A program made the translations under genes and the position numbers. Positions 17,964-25,237 of a stretch of DNA of 64,000 bases are shown here, one piece after another. The DNA lies in the NCBI RefSeq assembly GCF_002338065.1, contig NZ_DDHJ01000024.1, forward strand, positions 1 to 64,000, in the 5' to 3' direction. Position 1 is the stretch's first letter. Each line of letters opens with the position of its first letter. This stretch comes from Pseudomonas sp. UBA1879. Lineage in GTDB: Bacteria; Pseudomonadota; Gammaproteobacteria; Pseudomonadales; Pseudomonadaceae. A model generated the notes under the pieces. That model did not search any database. It saw nothing but the letters and a program-made list of their open reading frames with translations, and was not told where the DNA came from.

Positions 17964-18051
17964 TGTGGGAGTGAGCTTGCTCACGAAGGCGTTGGGTCAG
18001 TCACTTTTGAGTGAAAGGTTCACCGCTTTCGTGAGCAAGCTCACTCCCACA
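17964..18051. repeat. REPIN (inverted REP pair)
   Basis: TGTGGGAGTGAGCTTGCTCA ... TGAGCAAGCTCACTCCCACA is a near-perfect inverted pair with about 48 bases between arms. It lies in the gap between the garD stop and the alcohol dehydrogenase start; the remainder of that gap (17839-17963 and 18052-18128) shows nothing recognisable. Confidence 0.88.
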
Positions 18052-18128
18052 GGTCATCTGCGCTGCATGAGAACACTGTGCCAACGACTTACATCACCCG
18101 CGCTGCCTGAAGGCGACGAGCCCGTCAT

Positions 18129-19682
18129 TCAGGTGATCGGCGCCGGGTTGAACAGGGTGATGTCGTTGTGAAGACGATAGTGCTCGGTCCAGGTTTTCTT
18201 CTTGCCGCTGGCGACATCGAGGTAGAAGTGGAACAGCTCCCAGCCCAGTTCCTCGATGCTCGCGCGACCGGTTGCGATGCGGCCGGCGTCGATATCGATC
18301 AGGTCCGGCCAGCGGTGTGCCAGCTCGGTCCGGGTCGAGACCTTGACCACCGGCGACATCGCGAGGCCATACGGCGTGCCGCGTCCCGTGGTGAACACAT
18401 GCAGGTTCATCCCGGCCGCCAGTTGCAGCGTGCCGCAGACGAAGTCGCTGGCGGGCGTAGCGCAGAAAATCAGCCCCTTGCGATTGACCCGCTCACCTGG
18501 GCCTAGCACGCCGTTGATCGCGCTGTTGCCGGATTTGACGATCGATCCCAAGGACTTCTCGACAATGTTCGATAACCCGCCCTTCTTGTTGCCCGGCGTG
18601 GTGTTGGCGCTGCGGTCCGCTTCGCCCTTGGCCAGATAACGGTCGTACCAGTCCATTTCGCTCACCAGCGCTTCGGCCACTTGGGTGGTTTCGGCGCGGG
18701 AGGTAAGCAGGTAGATCGCGTCACGCACTTCGGTCACTTCCGAGAACATCACCGTCGCGCCAGCGCGCAACAGCAGATCGGAGGCGTAGCCCAGCGCCGG
18801 GTTGGCGGTGATGCCGGAAAACGCATCGCTGCCGCCGCACTGCATGCCCAGAATCAGCTCGGAGGCTGGCACCGTCTCGCGACGACGCTGATCGAGCTTC
18901 TTCAAGCGCACCTCGGCCAGCTCCATGATCTGCTCGATCATCTCATTGAAACCGTGTTTCGAATCCTGCAGGCGATACATCCACTCGTCACTCAGGTCGA
19001 CCGAGGGGTCGTTCTGATGCATCACCTGCTCAGCCTGCAATTTCTCGCAACCCAAGCCGACCACCAACGCCTCGCCCCCCAGGTTCGGGTTGCGCGCCAG
19101 GTTGCGTACGGTGCGGATCGGAATGTAAGCATCCTTGGCCGTGATCGCCACGCCACAGCCGTAGGTGTGGGTGATGGCCACCACGTCATCGACGTTCGGG
19201 TATTTCGGCAGCAGCTCGTCACGAATGCGCTTCACTGCGAAGTCCAGCACGCCAGTGACGCATTGGACCGTGGTAGTGATGCCGAGGATGTTGCGCGTAC
19301 CCACCGTGCCATCGGCGTTGCGATAGCCCTCGAAGGTGAAGCCTTCCAGCGGCTCGCCTCGGCCCGGCACATCGGTGGACAGCGGTAGGCTGTCCAGCGG
19401 CGGCGCGCTCGGCATGCGCAATTGATCTTCTTTGACCCAACTGCCGCGGGGAATCGGCTGCAGGGCATACCCGATGGTTTGCCCGTACCGGATCACCGCC
19501 CCGCCTTCGGGAATGTCCACGGTGTTGACCTTGTGGCTTTGCGGCACGTTATCGATGGTCACCAGACCATTGTCGAACTCTGTTCCCGCCGGTACGCCCT
19601 GGTCATTGACCACGACGACAACGTTATCGCGCTCATGCAAGCGGATGTAACGCGGCGAGTCGGCATGTTGAATCAAGTTCAT
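18129..19682 (-). CDS. garD: Galactarate dehydratase
   Basis: GarD removes water from galactarate (mucate) to give 5-dehydro-4-deoxy-D-glucarate. This is a UxaA/GarD-family protein of 517 residues. An N-terminal SAF-like domain (~1-100) is followed by the dehydratase core with GTRNILGITTTVQCV, THTYGCGVAI, MQCGGSDAFSGITANPA, NIVEKSLGSIVKSGN and TGRGTPYG. Conserved Cys and His residues should hold a divalent metal. The start is taken at the second codon of GTG-ATG; GAGG precedes both. It is 30 bases behind the MFS transporter gene and probably in the same operon. Confidence 0.93.
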   Translation of the reverse strand: MNLIQHADSPRYIRLHERDNVVVVVNDQGVPAGTEFDNGLVTIDNVPQSHKVNTVDIPEGGAVIRYGQTIGYALQPIPRGSWVKEDQLRMPSAPPLDSLPLSTDVPGRGEPLEGFTFEGYRNADGTVGTRNILGITTTVQCVTGVLDFAVKRIRDELLPKYPNVDDVVAITHTYGCGVAITAKDAYIPIRTVRNLARNPNLGGEALVVGLGCEKLQAEQVMHQNDPSVDLSDEWMYRLQDSKHGFNEMIEQIMELAEVRLKKLDQRRRETVPASELILGMQCGGSDAFSGITANPALGYASDLLLRAGATVMFSEVTEVRDAIYLLTSRAETTQVAEALVSEMDWYDRYLAKGEADRSANTTPGNKKGGLSNIVEKSLGSIVKSGNSAINGVLGPGERVNRKGLIFCATPASDFVCGTLQLAAGMNLHVFTTGRGTPYGLAMSPVVKVSTRTELAHRWPDLIDIDAGRIATGRASIEELGWELFHFYLDVASGKKKTWTEHYRLHNDITLFNPAPIT

Positions 19683-19712
19683 CACGGTTTTCCTCGTTTT
19701 TTGCGCTTGAGC

Positions 19713-21086
19713 TCAGCTTTTGGCTTGAGAAACACTGCCGACGTCGCTGGCTCGCAAATCACCCTGCGTTGGGGTGTCTTTCAATTCCACACGTTTGATC
19801 TCGCCCACGATGAACACATAGCTGATCACCGCCACCAGCGCGTTGGCGCTGACGAACACCAGCGCCCATTTGAAAGAGCCAGTAGAGCTGATGATGTAGC
19901 CGATGACGATCGGGGTGGTGATCGACGCGATGTTGCCAAACATGTTGAACAGCCCGCCGGACAGCCCCGCGATTTGTTTCGGCGAAGCGTCAGACATCAC
20001 CGCCCAGCCCAATGCGCCCACGCCTTTGCCGAAGAAGGCCAGCGCCATGAAGCCCACGACGACCCACTCAATGTCCACGTAGTTACAGGTCACGATCGAC
20101 GTCGAGAGCAACAGACCGCCAATGATCGGCGCCTTACGCGCGAAGGTCAGGGACTTGCCGCGACGCAGCAGCCAGTCGGAAATGATCCCGCCGAGTACGC
20201 CACCGATGAAGCCGCAGATCGCGGGCAGCGAGGCGATGAAACCGGCCTTGAGGATGGTCATGCCGCGCTCTTGTACCAGGTACACCGGAAACCAGGTCAG
20301 GAAGAAGTACGTGATGCCGTTGATGCAGTACTGGGCCAGATAGATGCCCAACATCATACGGTTGGTCAGCAGTTGCTTCACGTAGTCCCATTTCGGACCG
20401 CCACTTTTCCCCTTGCCCTGATCGTTATCCATATCGATCATGCCGCCGTTGTCGGCGATGTGATCGAGTTCGGCCTTGTTGATCATCGGGTGGTTGCGCG
20501 GGCTGTGGATGATTTTCAGCCAGATCAGCGAGAACAGGATGCCGATGCCGCCCATCACGATGAACACATGCTGCCAACCGAAACTGAAAACGATCCAGCC
20601 CATAATGGGCGCGAACAGCACGGTGGCGAAGTATTGCGCTGAGTTGAAGATCGCCGAGGCGGTGCCGCGCTCGGAGGTCGGGAACCAGGCCGCGACAATA
20701 CGCGCGTTGCCGGGGAACGAAGGCGCTTCGGCCAGGCCCACCAGAAACCGCAGCATGAACAACGCGACGATCGCGGTCGAGAGGCCGAATTCACCCACGT
20801 AGCCCTGAAGCACGGTGAACAACGACCAGGTGAAGATGCTCAGTGCGTAGATTTTCTTCGAACCAAAACGGTCGAGCAGCCAGCCACCAGGGATCTGACC
20901 GGCAACATAGGCCCAGCCAAAGGCGGAGAAGATATAACCGAGGGTAACGGCGTCGATGCCGAGGCTTTTTTGCAGACTGGAGCCAGCGATGGCGATGGTG
21001 GCACGGTCGGCGTAGTTGATCGTGGTCACCAGAAACAGCATGAGCAGAATCAAATAGCGGACGTGCGTCGGCTTGGTTTTTTGCAT
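19713..21086 (-). CDS. MFS transporter for glucarate/galactarate (ACS family)
   Basis: A 457-residue, 12-helix major facilitator of the anion:cation symporter family, like E. coli GudP/GarP. Visible features are the start YLILLMLFLVTTINYADRAT, the A-motif-like WLLDRFGSKKIYALS, and AEAPSFPGNARIVAAWFPTSERG, typical of ACS acid-sugar transporters. The central loop is charged (MDNDQGKGKSGG). Directly upstream of garD, it should import the substrates of this pathway by proton symport. Whether glucarate, galactarate or both are carried cannot be told. Confidence 0.9.
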   Translation of the reverse strand: MQKTKPTHVRYLILLMLFLVTTINYADRATIAIAGSSLQKSLGIDAVTLGYIFSAFGWAYVAGQIPGGWLLDRFGSKKIYALSIFTWSLFTVLQGYVGEFGLSTAIVALFMLRFLVGLAEAPSFPGNARIVAAWFPTSERGTASAIFNSAQYFATVLFAPIMGWIVFSFGWQHVFIVMGGIGILFSLIWLKIIHSPRNHPMINKAELDHIADNGGMIDMDNDQGKGKSGGPKWDYVKQLLTNRMMLGIYLAQYCINGITYFFLTWFPVYLVQERGMTILKAGFIASLPAICGFIGGVLGGIISDWLLRRGKSLTFARKAPIIGGLLLSTSIVTCNYVDIEWVVVGFMALAFFGKGVGALGWAVMSDASPKQIAGLSGGLFNMFGNIASITTPIVIGYIISSTGSFKWALVFVSANALVAVISYVFIVGEIKRVELKDTPTQGDLRASDVGSVSQAKS

Positions 21087-21291
21087 GTTCGAAAACTCCC
21101 ACTCATTATTTTTTTACGCGGGTTAAACGATTTTTTATGTGTGTGCTGCTCGCCTCTGCCCCTAAATCCAGATGCGATTGAAGCGTTGCAAGGTGTCGCG
21201 GGTGATGCCCAGAGTTGAACTCACGCGCAGGCAGCCCTGCCCGCACGAATTGCGTGAAACGTTGTTGAAATGAACGAAGCCTCGACGGCAA

Positions 21292-21317
21292 AAAACCGCT
21301 GATCACTCAGCGGTTTT
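21292..21317. terminator. Intrinsic terminator after kdgD
   Basis: AAAACCGCTGA-TCAC-TCAGCGGTTTT is an 11-bp perfect stem. On the minus strand it is followed by TTTGCC, giving a T-run for transcripts leaving kdgD. It separates kdgD from the MFS-garD unit, so the latter needs its own promoter in 21087-21290. Confidence 0.88.
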
Positions 21318-21332
21318 GCGGGAAGCCGGCCG

Positions 21333-22244
21333 TTATTGCTGACCTTGCTTGTCCATCAGCGCAGCGAGCATGTCGAACTCTTCCGGCGTCAGGTCGGTCA
21401 GTGGCGCCCGGACCGGGCCGGCGTCGTAGCCAGCGATTTTCGCGCCTGCCTTGACGATGCTGACCGCGTAGCCAGCTTTGCGGTTACGAATGTCCAGGTA
21501 CGGCAGGAAGAAGTCGTCGATCAGCTTGCCCACGGTGGCGTGATCGTCTTTAGCGATCGCGTGGTAGAAGTCCATGGCCAGTTTTGGCACGAAGTTGAAA
21601 ACGGCGGAGGAGTACACAGGCACGCCCAGCGCCTTGTAGGCAGCGGCGTAGACTTCTGCGGTTGGCAGACCGCCGAGGTACGAGAAACGGTCGCCCATAC
21701 GGCGGCGAATCGAAACCATCAGCTCGATGTCGCCCAGGCCGTCCTTGTAGCCGATCAGGTTCGGGCAACGCTCGGCCAGTTGCTCCAACAGCGCAGGGGT
21801 CAGGCGGCAAACGTTACGGTTGTAGACGACGACACCAATCTTGACCGACTTGCACACCTCTTCAACGTGGCGGGCCACACCGTCCTGGCTGGCTTCAGTC
21901 AGGTAGTGCGGCAGCAGCAGCAAGCCTTTGGCGCCCAGACGTTCAGCTTCCTGAGCCTGTTGGATCGCTTGACGGGTCGGACCACCGACGCCCGCCAGGA
22001 TCGGCACGCTCTTCTCACAGGTATCTACGGCCGTCTTGATGACTTCGGAGTATTCGCTGCCGGTCAGGGAGAAAAACTCACCTGTACCGCCTGCCGCGAA
22101 CAGGGCAGAAGCGCCGTAAGGGGCCAGCCACTCAAGACGTTTGACGTAGCCAGCGCGGTGGAAATCGCCCTGGGCATTGAAGTCGGTAACCGGGAAGGAC
22201 AGCAGACCGTGGGAAAGGATGGACTTCAGTTCTTGTGGATTCAT
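21333..22244 (-). CDS. kdgD: 5-dehydro-4-deoxyglucarate dehydratase
   Basis: KdgD converts 5-dehydro-4-deoxy-D-glucarate to 2,5-dioxopentanoate (alpha-ketoglutarate semialdehyde) with loss of water and CO2, the step after garD. This DHDPS/NAL-type TIM barrel of 303 residues has FAAGGTGEFFSLT, Tyr141 in VYNRN, and Schiff-base Lys167 in LIGYKDGLGD. The frame is open 75 bases upstream, but MNPQELKSILSHGLLSFP is the family N-terminus, so ATG 22244 was chosen. It is monocistronic, with a terminator behind it and a putative GntR-family operator 57-76 bases before it. Confidence 0.93.
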   Translation of the reverse strand: MNPQELKSILSHGLLSFPVTDFNAQGDFHRAGYVKRLEWLAPYGASALFAAGGTGEFFSLTGSEYSEVIKTAVDTCEKSVPILAGVGGPTRQAIQQAQEAERLGAKGLLLLPHYLTEASQDGVARHVEEVCKSVKIGVVVYNRNVCRLTPALLEQLAERCPNLIGYKDGLGDIELMVSIRRRMGDRFSYLGGLPTAEVYAAAYKALGVPVYSSAVFNFVPKLAMDFYHAIAKDDHATVGKLIDDFFLPYLDIRNRKAGYAVSIVKAGAKIAGYDAGPVRAPLTDLTPEEFDMLAALMDKQGQQ

Positions 22245-22300
22245 TATTCGAACACCCTGGGAAGCTAATTGTATGAATGGATCACCAGACCTGTGCTGAT

Positions 22301-22320
22301 GTCGTAAGTCATCGTACAAC
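22301..22320 (-). promoter_or_regulatory. Putative GntR/FadR-type operator of kdgD
   Basis: Read on the minus strand, 22320-22301 is GTTGTACGATGACTTACGAC. Its first 13 bases match the site in front of the GntR regulator gene (GTTGTACGATCAC at 26681) at all but one position. No second site was found before the MFS-garD unit. Shared sequence and position suggest that the regulator binds both; this is inference. Confidence 0.55.
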
Positions 22321-22446
22321 TAGGAATGACATCTCTCAATAGGGGTGCGGAATTATTTATCTGGGGAGGGGATGAGTGGTGGCGCGGCAGGGAAATCAGT
22401 CATTGCCAATATAAAGATGCGCTGGTAGGCCAGAGCACGTGCGCCC

Positions 22447-22538
22447 TGTGGGAGTGAACTCGCTCACGAAGGCGCGATTGAAGCTGCTGAATGTATGGCG
22501 GATGTACTGACCTCTTCGAGAGCAAGCTCACTCCCACG
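22447..22538. repeat. REPIN (inverted REP pair)
   Basis: TGTGGGAGTGAACTCGCTCA ... GAGCAAGCTCACTCCCACGG encloses about 50 bases. The left arm has drifted from the consensus (AACTCGC for AGCTTGC). Confidence 0.82.
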
Positions 22539-22680
22539 GGTCGCTCCTCTACGCAAGGTAAAGGGAGGAAACGAGAAGCCGGCGTCCATCACATGAGGTC
22601 ATACGACCTCAGCCTCAGTGCGATTCGGTGAGATCATTCCGTAGCCTCTCGCCTCGCCTGCATGTAGTCCATGTCTGAAG

Positions 22681-22694
22681 TTGATCCGCATCAA
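22681..22694. promoter_or_regulatory. Perfect Anr/FNR box upstream of hcp
   Basis: TTGATCCGCATCAA fits TTGAT-N4-ATCAA at all ten defined bases. Its centre is about 92 bases before the hcp ATG. A loose -10-like TACAGT is at 22731-22736, which would place the box near -55. Activation of hcp under low oxygen by Anr or Dnr is inferred. Confidence 0.6.
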
Positions 22695-22779
22695 CGCCCG
22701 GCCATCTTCCGATGCCGCAAGGCCCGCCGCTACAGTCCTCTTCGCCCCCTCCACGGATATTTCAAAGCAAGGACATCCC

Positions 22780-23280
22780 ATGGCAATTGACGCTTTTCTA
22801 CAGATCGACGGTATTCCAGGTGAATCACTGGACGCCCAGTTCCCCCAGTGGATCGAGATGGAAGACTTCGACGTTGGCGCCAGTCAGTCAGCATCGGCAA
22901 CGACCACCAGTTCAGGCGGCGCCTCCAGTGGGCGAGCTCGAATGAGCGACTTGTTCTTTCGCAAAGCCGTCGACAAAGCCACGCCCAAGCTTCACGAAGC
23001 CTGTTGCAGCGGCAAGCACTTCAAAGAGGTGAAGATCGCACTCAACCGCGCCGGGGCCGATAAGGTCAAGTACATGGAAATCACGCTGGAAGAGGTGATC
23101 ATCTCGTCGGTATCGCTGGTCGGCAATGGCAGCGTAGAAGGCGGGTTCCCAAGCGAAATCGTTCGCCTGAACTACGCCAGAATCAAAATGGCCTACATCC
23201 AGCAGAAACGCTCCGACGGCTCGGGCGGCGGACAAATTGTAGGGGGTTGGGATGGTGTTGCTAACAAGGTTTATGCCTGA
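22780..23280 (+). CDS. hcp: Type VI secretion tube protein Hcp (orphan copy)
   Basis: Hcp forms the hexameric rings stacked in the T6SS tube and also carries small effectors in its lumen. This 166-residue protein has the Hcp1-family frame: MAIDAFLQIDGIPGES, EMEDFDVGASQ, then DLFFRKAVDKATPKLHEAC, GKHFKEVKIALNRAG and VSLVGNGSVEGGFPSEIVRL. There is no C-terminal toxin extension. ATG 22780 follows AAGGACATCCC; the frame is open further upstream without family similarity. No sheath, baseplate or VgrG gene is nearby, so it must serve an apparatus encoded elsewhere. The toxin gene follows after 15 bases. Confidence 0.94.
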   Translation: MAIDAFLQIDGIPGESLDAQFPQWIEMEDFDVGASQSASATTTSSGGASSGRARMSDLFFRKAVDKATPKLHEACCSGKHFKEVKIALNRAGADKVKYMEITLEEVIISSVSLVGNGSVEGGFPSEIVRLNYARIKMAYIQQKRSDGSGGGQIVGGWDGVANKVYA

Positions 23281-23295
23281 TCAGGAGCGGCGGGA

Positions 23296-23916
23296 ATGAG
23301 CAATAAAGAAACAACTCCCGACCTTGTCTATTGCACCTATGTACTGAACGGTGAGCCTTTAAGCCGATTGGTGTGTGATGGGGTGTCTTATGATGCGTTT
23401 TCTGGAGACGCTTCCAGTTACGTTAATGATGTGCGCTATCAGGATGTACCCGATCTTGGTCCTTTGCCCCTTGGGAAGTATTACATTCTCGATAGAGAGT
23501 CTGGGGGATGGACAGGGTGGATCAGAGACCCTATACAAGACCGCATCGCAGAAACCGACAGAAGTGAATGGCTAAGCCTGTATCGGGACGACGACTTGAT
23601 TGATGATAAAACCAGTATCAATAACACTCAGAGAGGTGCATTCCGAATACACCCAATCGGACCGCGTGGCATCAGCCAAGGTTGTGTGACACTGTTTCCC
23701 CCCTTGCGTTTGAAGTACTTAGAGGTTACATACGCAACCGTCCAGGTGAAACCTTGCCAGGGAAAAGTATTAAATACTACGGCATACTGGAAGTTATCGA
23801 GGAAGTCACGACCACCATTCAATGAAAAAGATCTTATTGATACTTACGCAAACGAGCTCTGCACTTGCACTGACCTTATCCATAGCGTACTTCGCAATGA
23901 ATATGGGACCGTTTAA
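23296..23916 (+). CDS. Tlde1/DUF2778-like L,D-transpeptidase-fold T6SS effector
   Basis: A 206-residue probable antibacterial toxin. Residues ~53-66 (DLGPLPLGKYYILD) match the family's GPxPxGxY motif. Residues 119-130 give the catalytic signature H-P-I-G-P-R-G-I-S-Q-G-C, with His119 and Cys130 in the spacing of L,D-transpeptidase/Tlde1 active sites. Tlde1 of Salmonella (DUF2778) cuts or exchanges D-amino acids on tetrapeptide stems in the target periplasm. No signal peptide is present, as expected for a cargo loaded on Hcp. The codon and base usage is AT-richer than the flanking gar genes. Its last 95 bases overlap the next gene. The fold call is firm on motif; the target is inferred. Confidence 0.85.
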   Translation: MSNKETTPDLVYCTYVLNGEPLSRLVCDGVSYDAFSGDASSYVNDVRYQDVPDLGPLPLGKYYILDRESGGWTGWIRDPIQDRIAETDRSEWLSLYRDDDLIDDKTSINNTQRGAFRIHPIGPRGISQGCVTLFPPLRLKYLEVTYATVQVKPCQGKVLNTTAYWKLSRKSRPPFNEKDLIDTYANELCTCTDLIHSVLRNEYGTV

Positions 23917-24100
23917 ATGGATCCTTCAGACAAAAGGAGGCATGCAGGCGTACATATGGTTACTTCATTCGTGGGGCGGCAGCGGCATTGAGGATGGAGA
24001 GGATATGCTTACTCTCCTGGCGCTAGGCATAGCGTTACCGCTCGCCATTTTGATCTGCAAGATCATCCGCCTACTTTTTAGGAAAATTCCAACATCATAG
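23822..24100 (+). CDS. Small membrane protein, array copy 1 (putative immunity protein)
   Basis: A 92-residue protein with two hydrophobic segments (LTLSIAYFAMNMGPFKWIL and LLALGIALPLAILICKIIR) around a loop containing GIEDGEDMLTL. The pattern NxGPxxW-LQ...W-LL...G-x-EDxxDxL...LPxxIxIC defines a family repeated five more times downstream. ATG 23822 lies inside the toxin gene in another frame, giving a 95-base overlap; this start gives the same N-terminal length as the other copies. No ribosome site is obvious, so coupling to the toxin is likely. Immunity to the DUF2778 toxin is inferred from position and membrane location. The family was not recognised. Confidence 0.75.
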   Translation: MKKILLILTQTSSALALTLSIAYFAMNMGPFKWILQTKGGMQAYIWLLHSWGGSGIEDGEDMLTLLALGIALPLAILICKIIRLLFRKIPTS

Positions 24101-24110
24101 GTATAAATAT

Positions 24111-24407
24111 ATTCCTTCAAAGACTTTTAAAAAAAGCCTCTCGGCAATCGCCCAAGTCATCTTTACGTTTGTACTGACGCTCTTACTCGCAAGATGCTTG
24201 ATGACGTTGGGACCAGTAAGCTGGTTACTCCAGACCAAAATAGGACTACACGCACACTTGTGGTTACTGAAGTCCTTGGGAATGAGCGGCATGGAAGACG
24301 CATTGGACACACTTGTATTTATCTCGCTGCTCGCAACGGTTCCACCGTCAATTTTGATCTGTAGGGTTGTGACCAAACTATTGAAAAAAATCAATTTCAG
24401 GGAGTGA
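24111..24407 (+). CDS. Small membrane protein, array copy 2 (start codon lost or ATT)
   Basis: The reading frame preserves the whole family pattern: LSAIAQVIFTFVLTLLLA, LGPVSWLLQTKIGLHAHLWLLK, MEDALDTLVF, VPPSILICRVV, ending KKINFRE. Aligned to copies 3 and 6, its start should fall near 24108-24111, but only TAT-ATT stands there. No ATG, GTG or TTG occurs in frame until TTG 24198, which would remove most of the first membrane helix. It is either started at ATT 24111 (98 aa) or is a recently silenced copy. The rest of the frame is intact, which points to recent loss or to real use. Confidence 0.5.
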   Translation: MPSKTFKKSLSAIAQVIFTFVLTLLLARCLMTLGPVSWLLQTKIGLHAHLWLLKSLGMSGMEDALDTLVFISLLATVPPSILICRVVTKLLKKINFRE

Positions 24408-24409
24408 GA

Positions 24410-24565
24410 ATGCTTGTCAACCGGTTAGTCGAGAAGGTATCAGGATCCATTCACAGCCCTGGATACACTCATCGTGGTGTCATACCGCGCAGTATTGCCC
24501 CCAGCAATCTGATTATACGCTTCGCTCAGGCGCCGCTTGAAAATTTGAAGAGCCCGAGATTATAA
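24410..24565 (+). pseudogene. Remnant of an array copy, internally deleted
   Basis: ATG 24410 with GGGAG in front starts MLVNRLVEK, resembling the N-terminus of copy 5 (MINRRLIKH). From about 24456 the DNA jumps to a C-terminal half: read in the family frame it gives ALDTLIVVSYRAVLPPAI and then TGA where copy 5 has TGG. The DNA from 24456 to past 24569 aligns with 25407 to past 25520, including the shared ATAAAAAATGCG at the next start. So the middle of a copy has been deleted and the frame broken. Confidence 0.75.
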
Positions 24566-24568
24566 AAA

Positions 24569-24862
24569 ATGCGTCCCCACACCTTAATGACATATAGCCT
24601 GGCCAACATCGCCCAAATTGTATTCACGCTCGCGCTCACAGTTGCACTCGGTTATTGCGTATTGAATCTGGGCCCCATTAAATGGATGCTTCAAAATGGG
24701 GTGCTCCGGGAAATTTTTTTCTGGTTAATGGGTGTGTTGGATTTGCAAGGTACCGAGGACGCCGAAGATTTACTCAGCCTCATTTCACTGTGCCTGGCGC
24801 TACCTCCTTCAATTTTGATCTGTGTATTAGCAAAGGGATTTCTACAGAAACGGAAGCGCTAA
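24569..24862 (+). CDS. Small membrane protein, array copy 3 (putative immunity protein)
   Basis: A 97-residue member of the array family: SLANIAQIVFTLALTVALGYCVLNLGPIKWM forms the first membrane segment, followed by TEDAEDLLSLIS and LALPPSILICVLAKG, then a basic tail QKRKR. The start ATAAAAAATGCG is the same as in copy 6. There is no strong ribosome site, though GAAGAG lies ~20 bases upstream. The two helices and the basic tail predict an inner-membrane protein with the acidic EDAED loop outside the cytoplasm. Function inferred as for copy 1. Confidence 0.72.
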   Translation: MRPHTLMTYSLANIAQIVFTLALTVALGYCVLNLGPIKWMLQNGVLREIFFWLMGVLDLQGTEDAEDLLSLISLCLALPPSILICVLAKGFLQKRKR

Positions 24863-24920
24863 TCAATTTTGTTCTGCATGGGGTGTGACCAAACTATTGG
24901 AAAAAAATCAATTTCAGGGA
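24863..24920 (+). pseudogene. C-terminal tail remnant of an array copy
   Basis: TCAATTTTGTTCTGCATGGG, GTGTGACCAAACTATTGG and AAAAAAATCAATTTCAGGGA here repeat the end of copy 2 (24352-24404) with a few changes, one an extra G that shifts the frame. It is what is left of a lost copy whose body has been deleted between copies 3 and 4. Confidence 0.7.
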
Positions 24921-24943
24921 ATGAAAATTCTGGTTTACCGCTT

Positions 24944-25237
24944 ATGGTCTTCGCTCTACAGATCGTCATTACGCTCGCACTTGTCAGACTATTGGCCTAT
25001 GTCTTGTTTAACCTGGGTCCTGTGGGATGGCTGTATCAAACCCGATTCGGCTTTAATGCACTGCAATGGCTGCTTCATTTTATGGGGTGGCAAGGAATCG
25101 AAGACACATTGGACGCATTGATTTTCATGTCGTATGGCTCCGTGCTGCCATTGTCGATATGGATCTGCGCTCTGCTGACGCGTCGTTGGAAACTCATATT
25201 CAGGAGAAACAAAAGTGATCAACAGAAGGTTGATTAA
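24944..25237 (+). CDS. Small membrane protein, array copy 4 (frameshifted N-terminus)
   Basis: The family pattern is complete from MVFALQIVITLALVRLLA through LFNLGPVGWLYQTRFGFNAL, GIEDTLDALIF and LPLSIWICALLTRRW. The expected start, ATG 24921 behind CAGGGA, begins MKILVYRL but is out of frame; it would match the usual N-terminal length if one base were restored near 24941. ATG 24944 is the first in-frame ATG that keeps the membrane helix (97 aa); an ATG at 24869 also opens this frame through the tail remnant. It may still be translated from 24944. It overlaps copy 5 by 23 bases. Confidence 0.6.
   Translation: MVFALQIVITLALVRLLAYVLFNLGPVGWLYQTRFGFNALQWLLHFMGWQGIEDTLDALIFMSYGSVLPLSIWICALLTRRWKLIFRRNKSDQQKVD

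Larger units (their letters stand above)
22320..22779. other. kdgD-hcp intergenic region
   Basis: This 460-base stretch has no convincing gene. It holds, in order, the kdgD upstream region, a REPIN (22447-22538), an 18-bp dyad TGAGGTC-ATAC-GACCTCA (22594-22611) and a perfect Anr/FNR box (22681-22694). The ribosome site of hcp (AAGGAC, 22769-22774) follows. The left boundary of the T6SS island should lie somewhere in here. No direct repeat or tRNA remnant marking an attachment site was seen. Confidence 0.6.

Noticed and set aside
22599..22781. 60-codon minus-strand frame before hcp
   Set aside because: It covers the Anr box and hcp leader and has no ribosome site or motif; no reason to call a gene.
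24885..25121. Frame from MTKLLEKNQFQ through MKILVYRLWSS in the array
   Set aside because: After a few codons it leaves the conserved membrane-protein frame. It is the out-of-frame part left by the frameshift in copy 4, not a separate gene.
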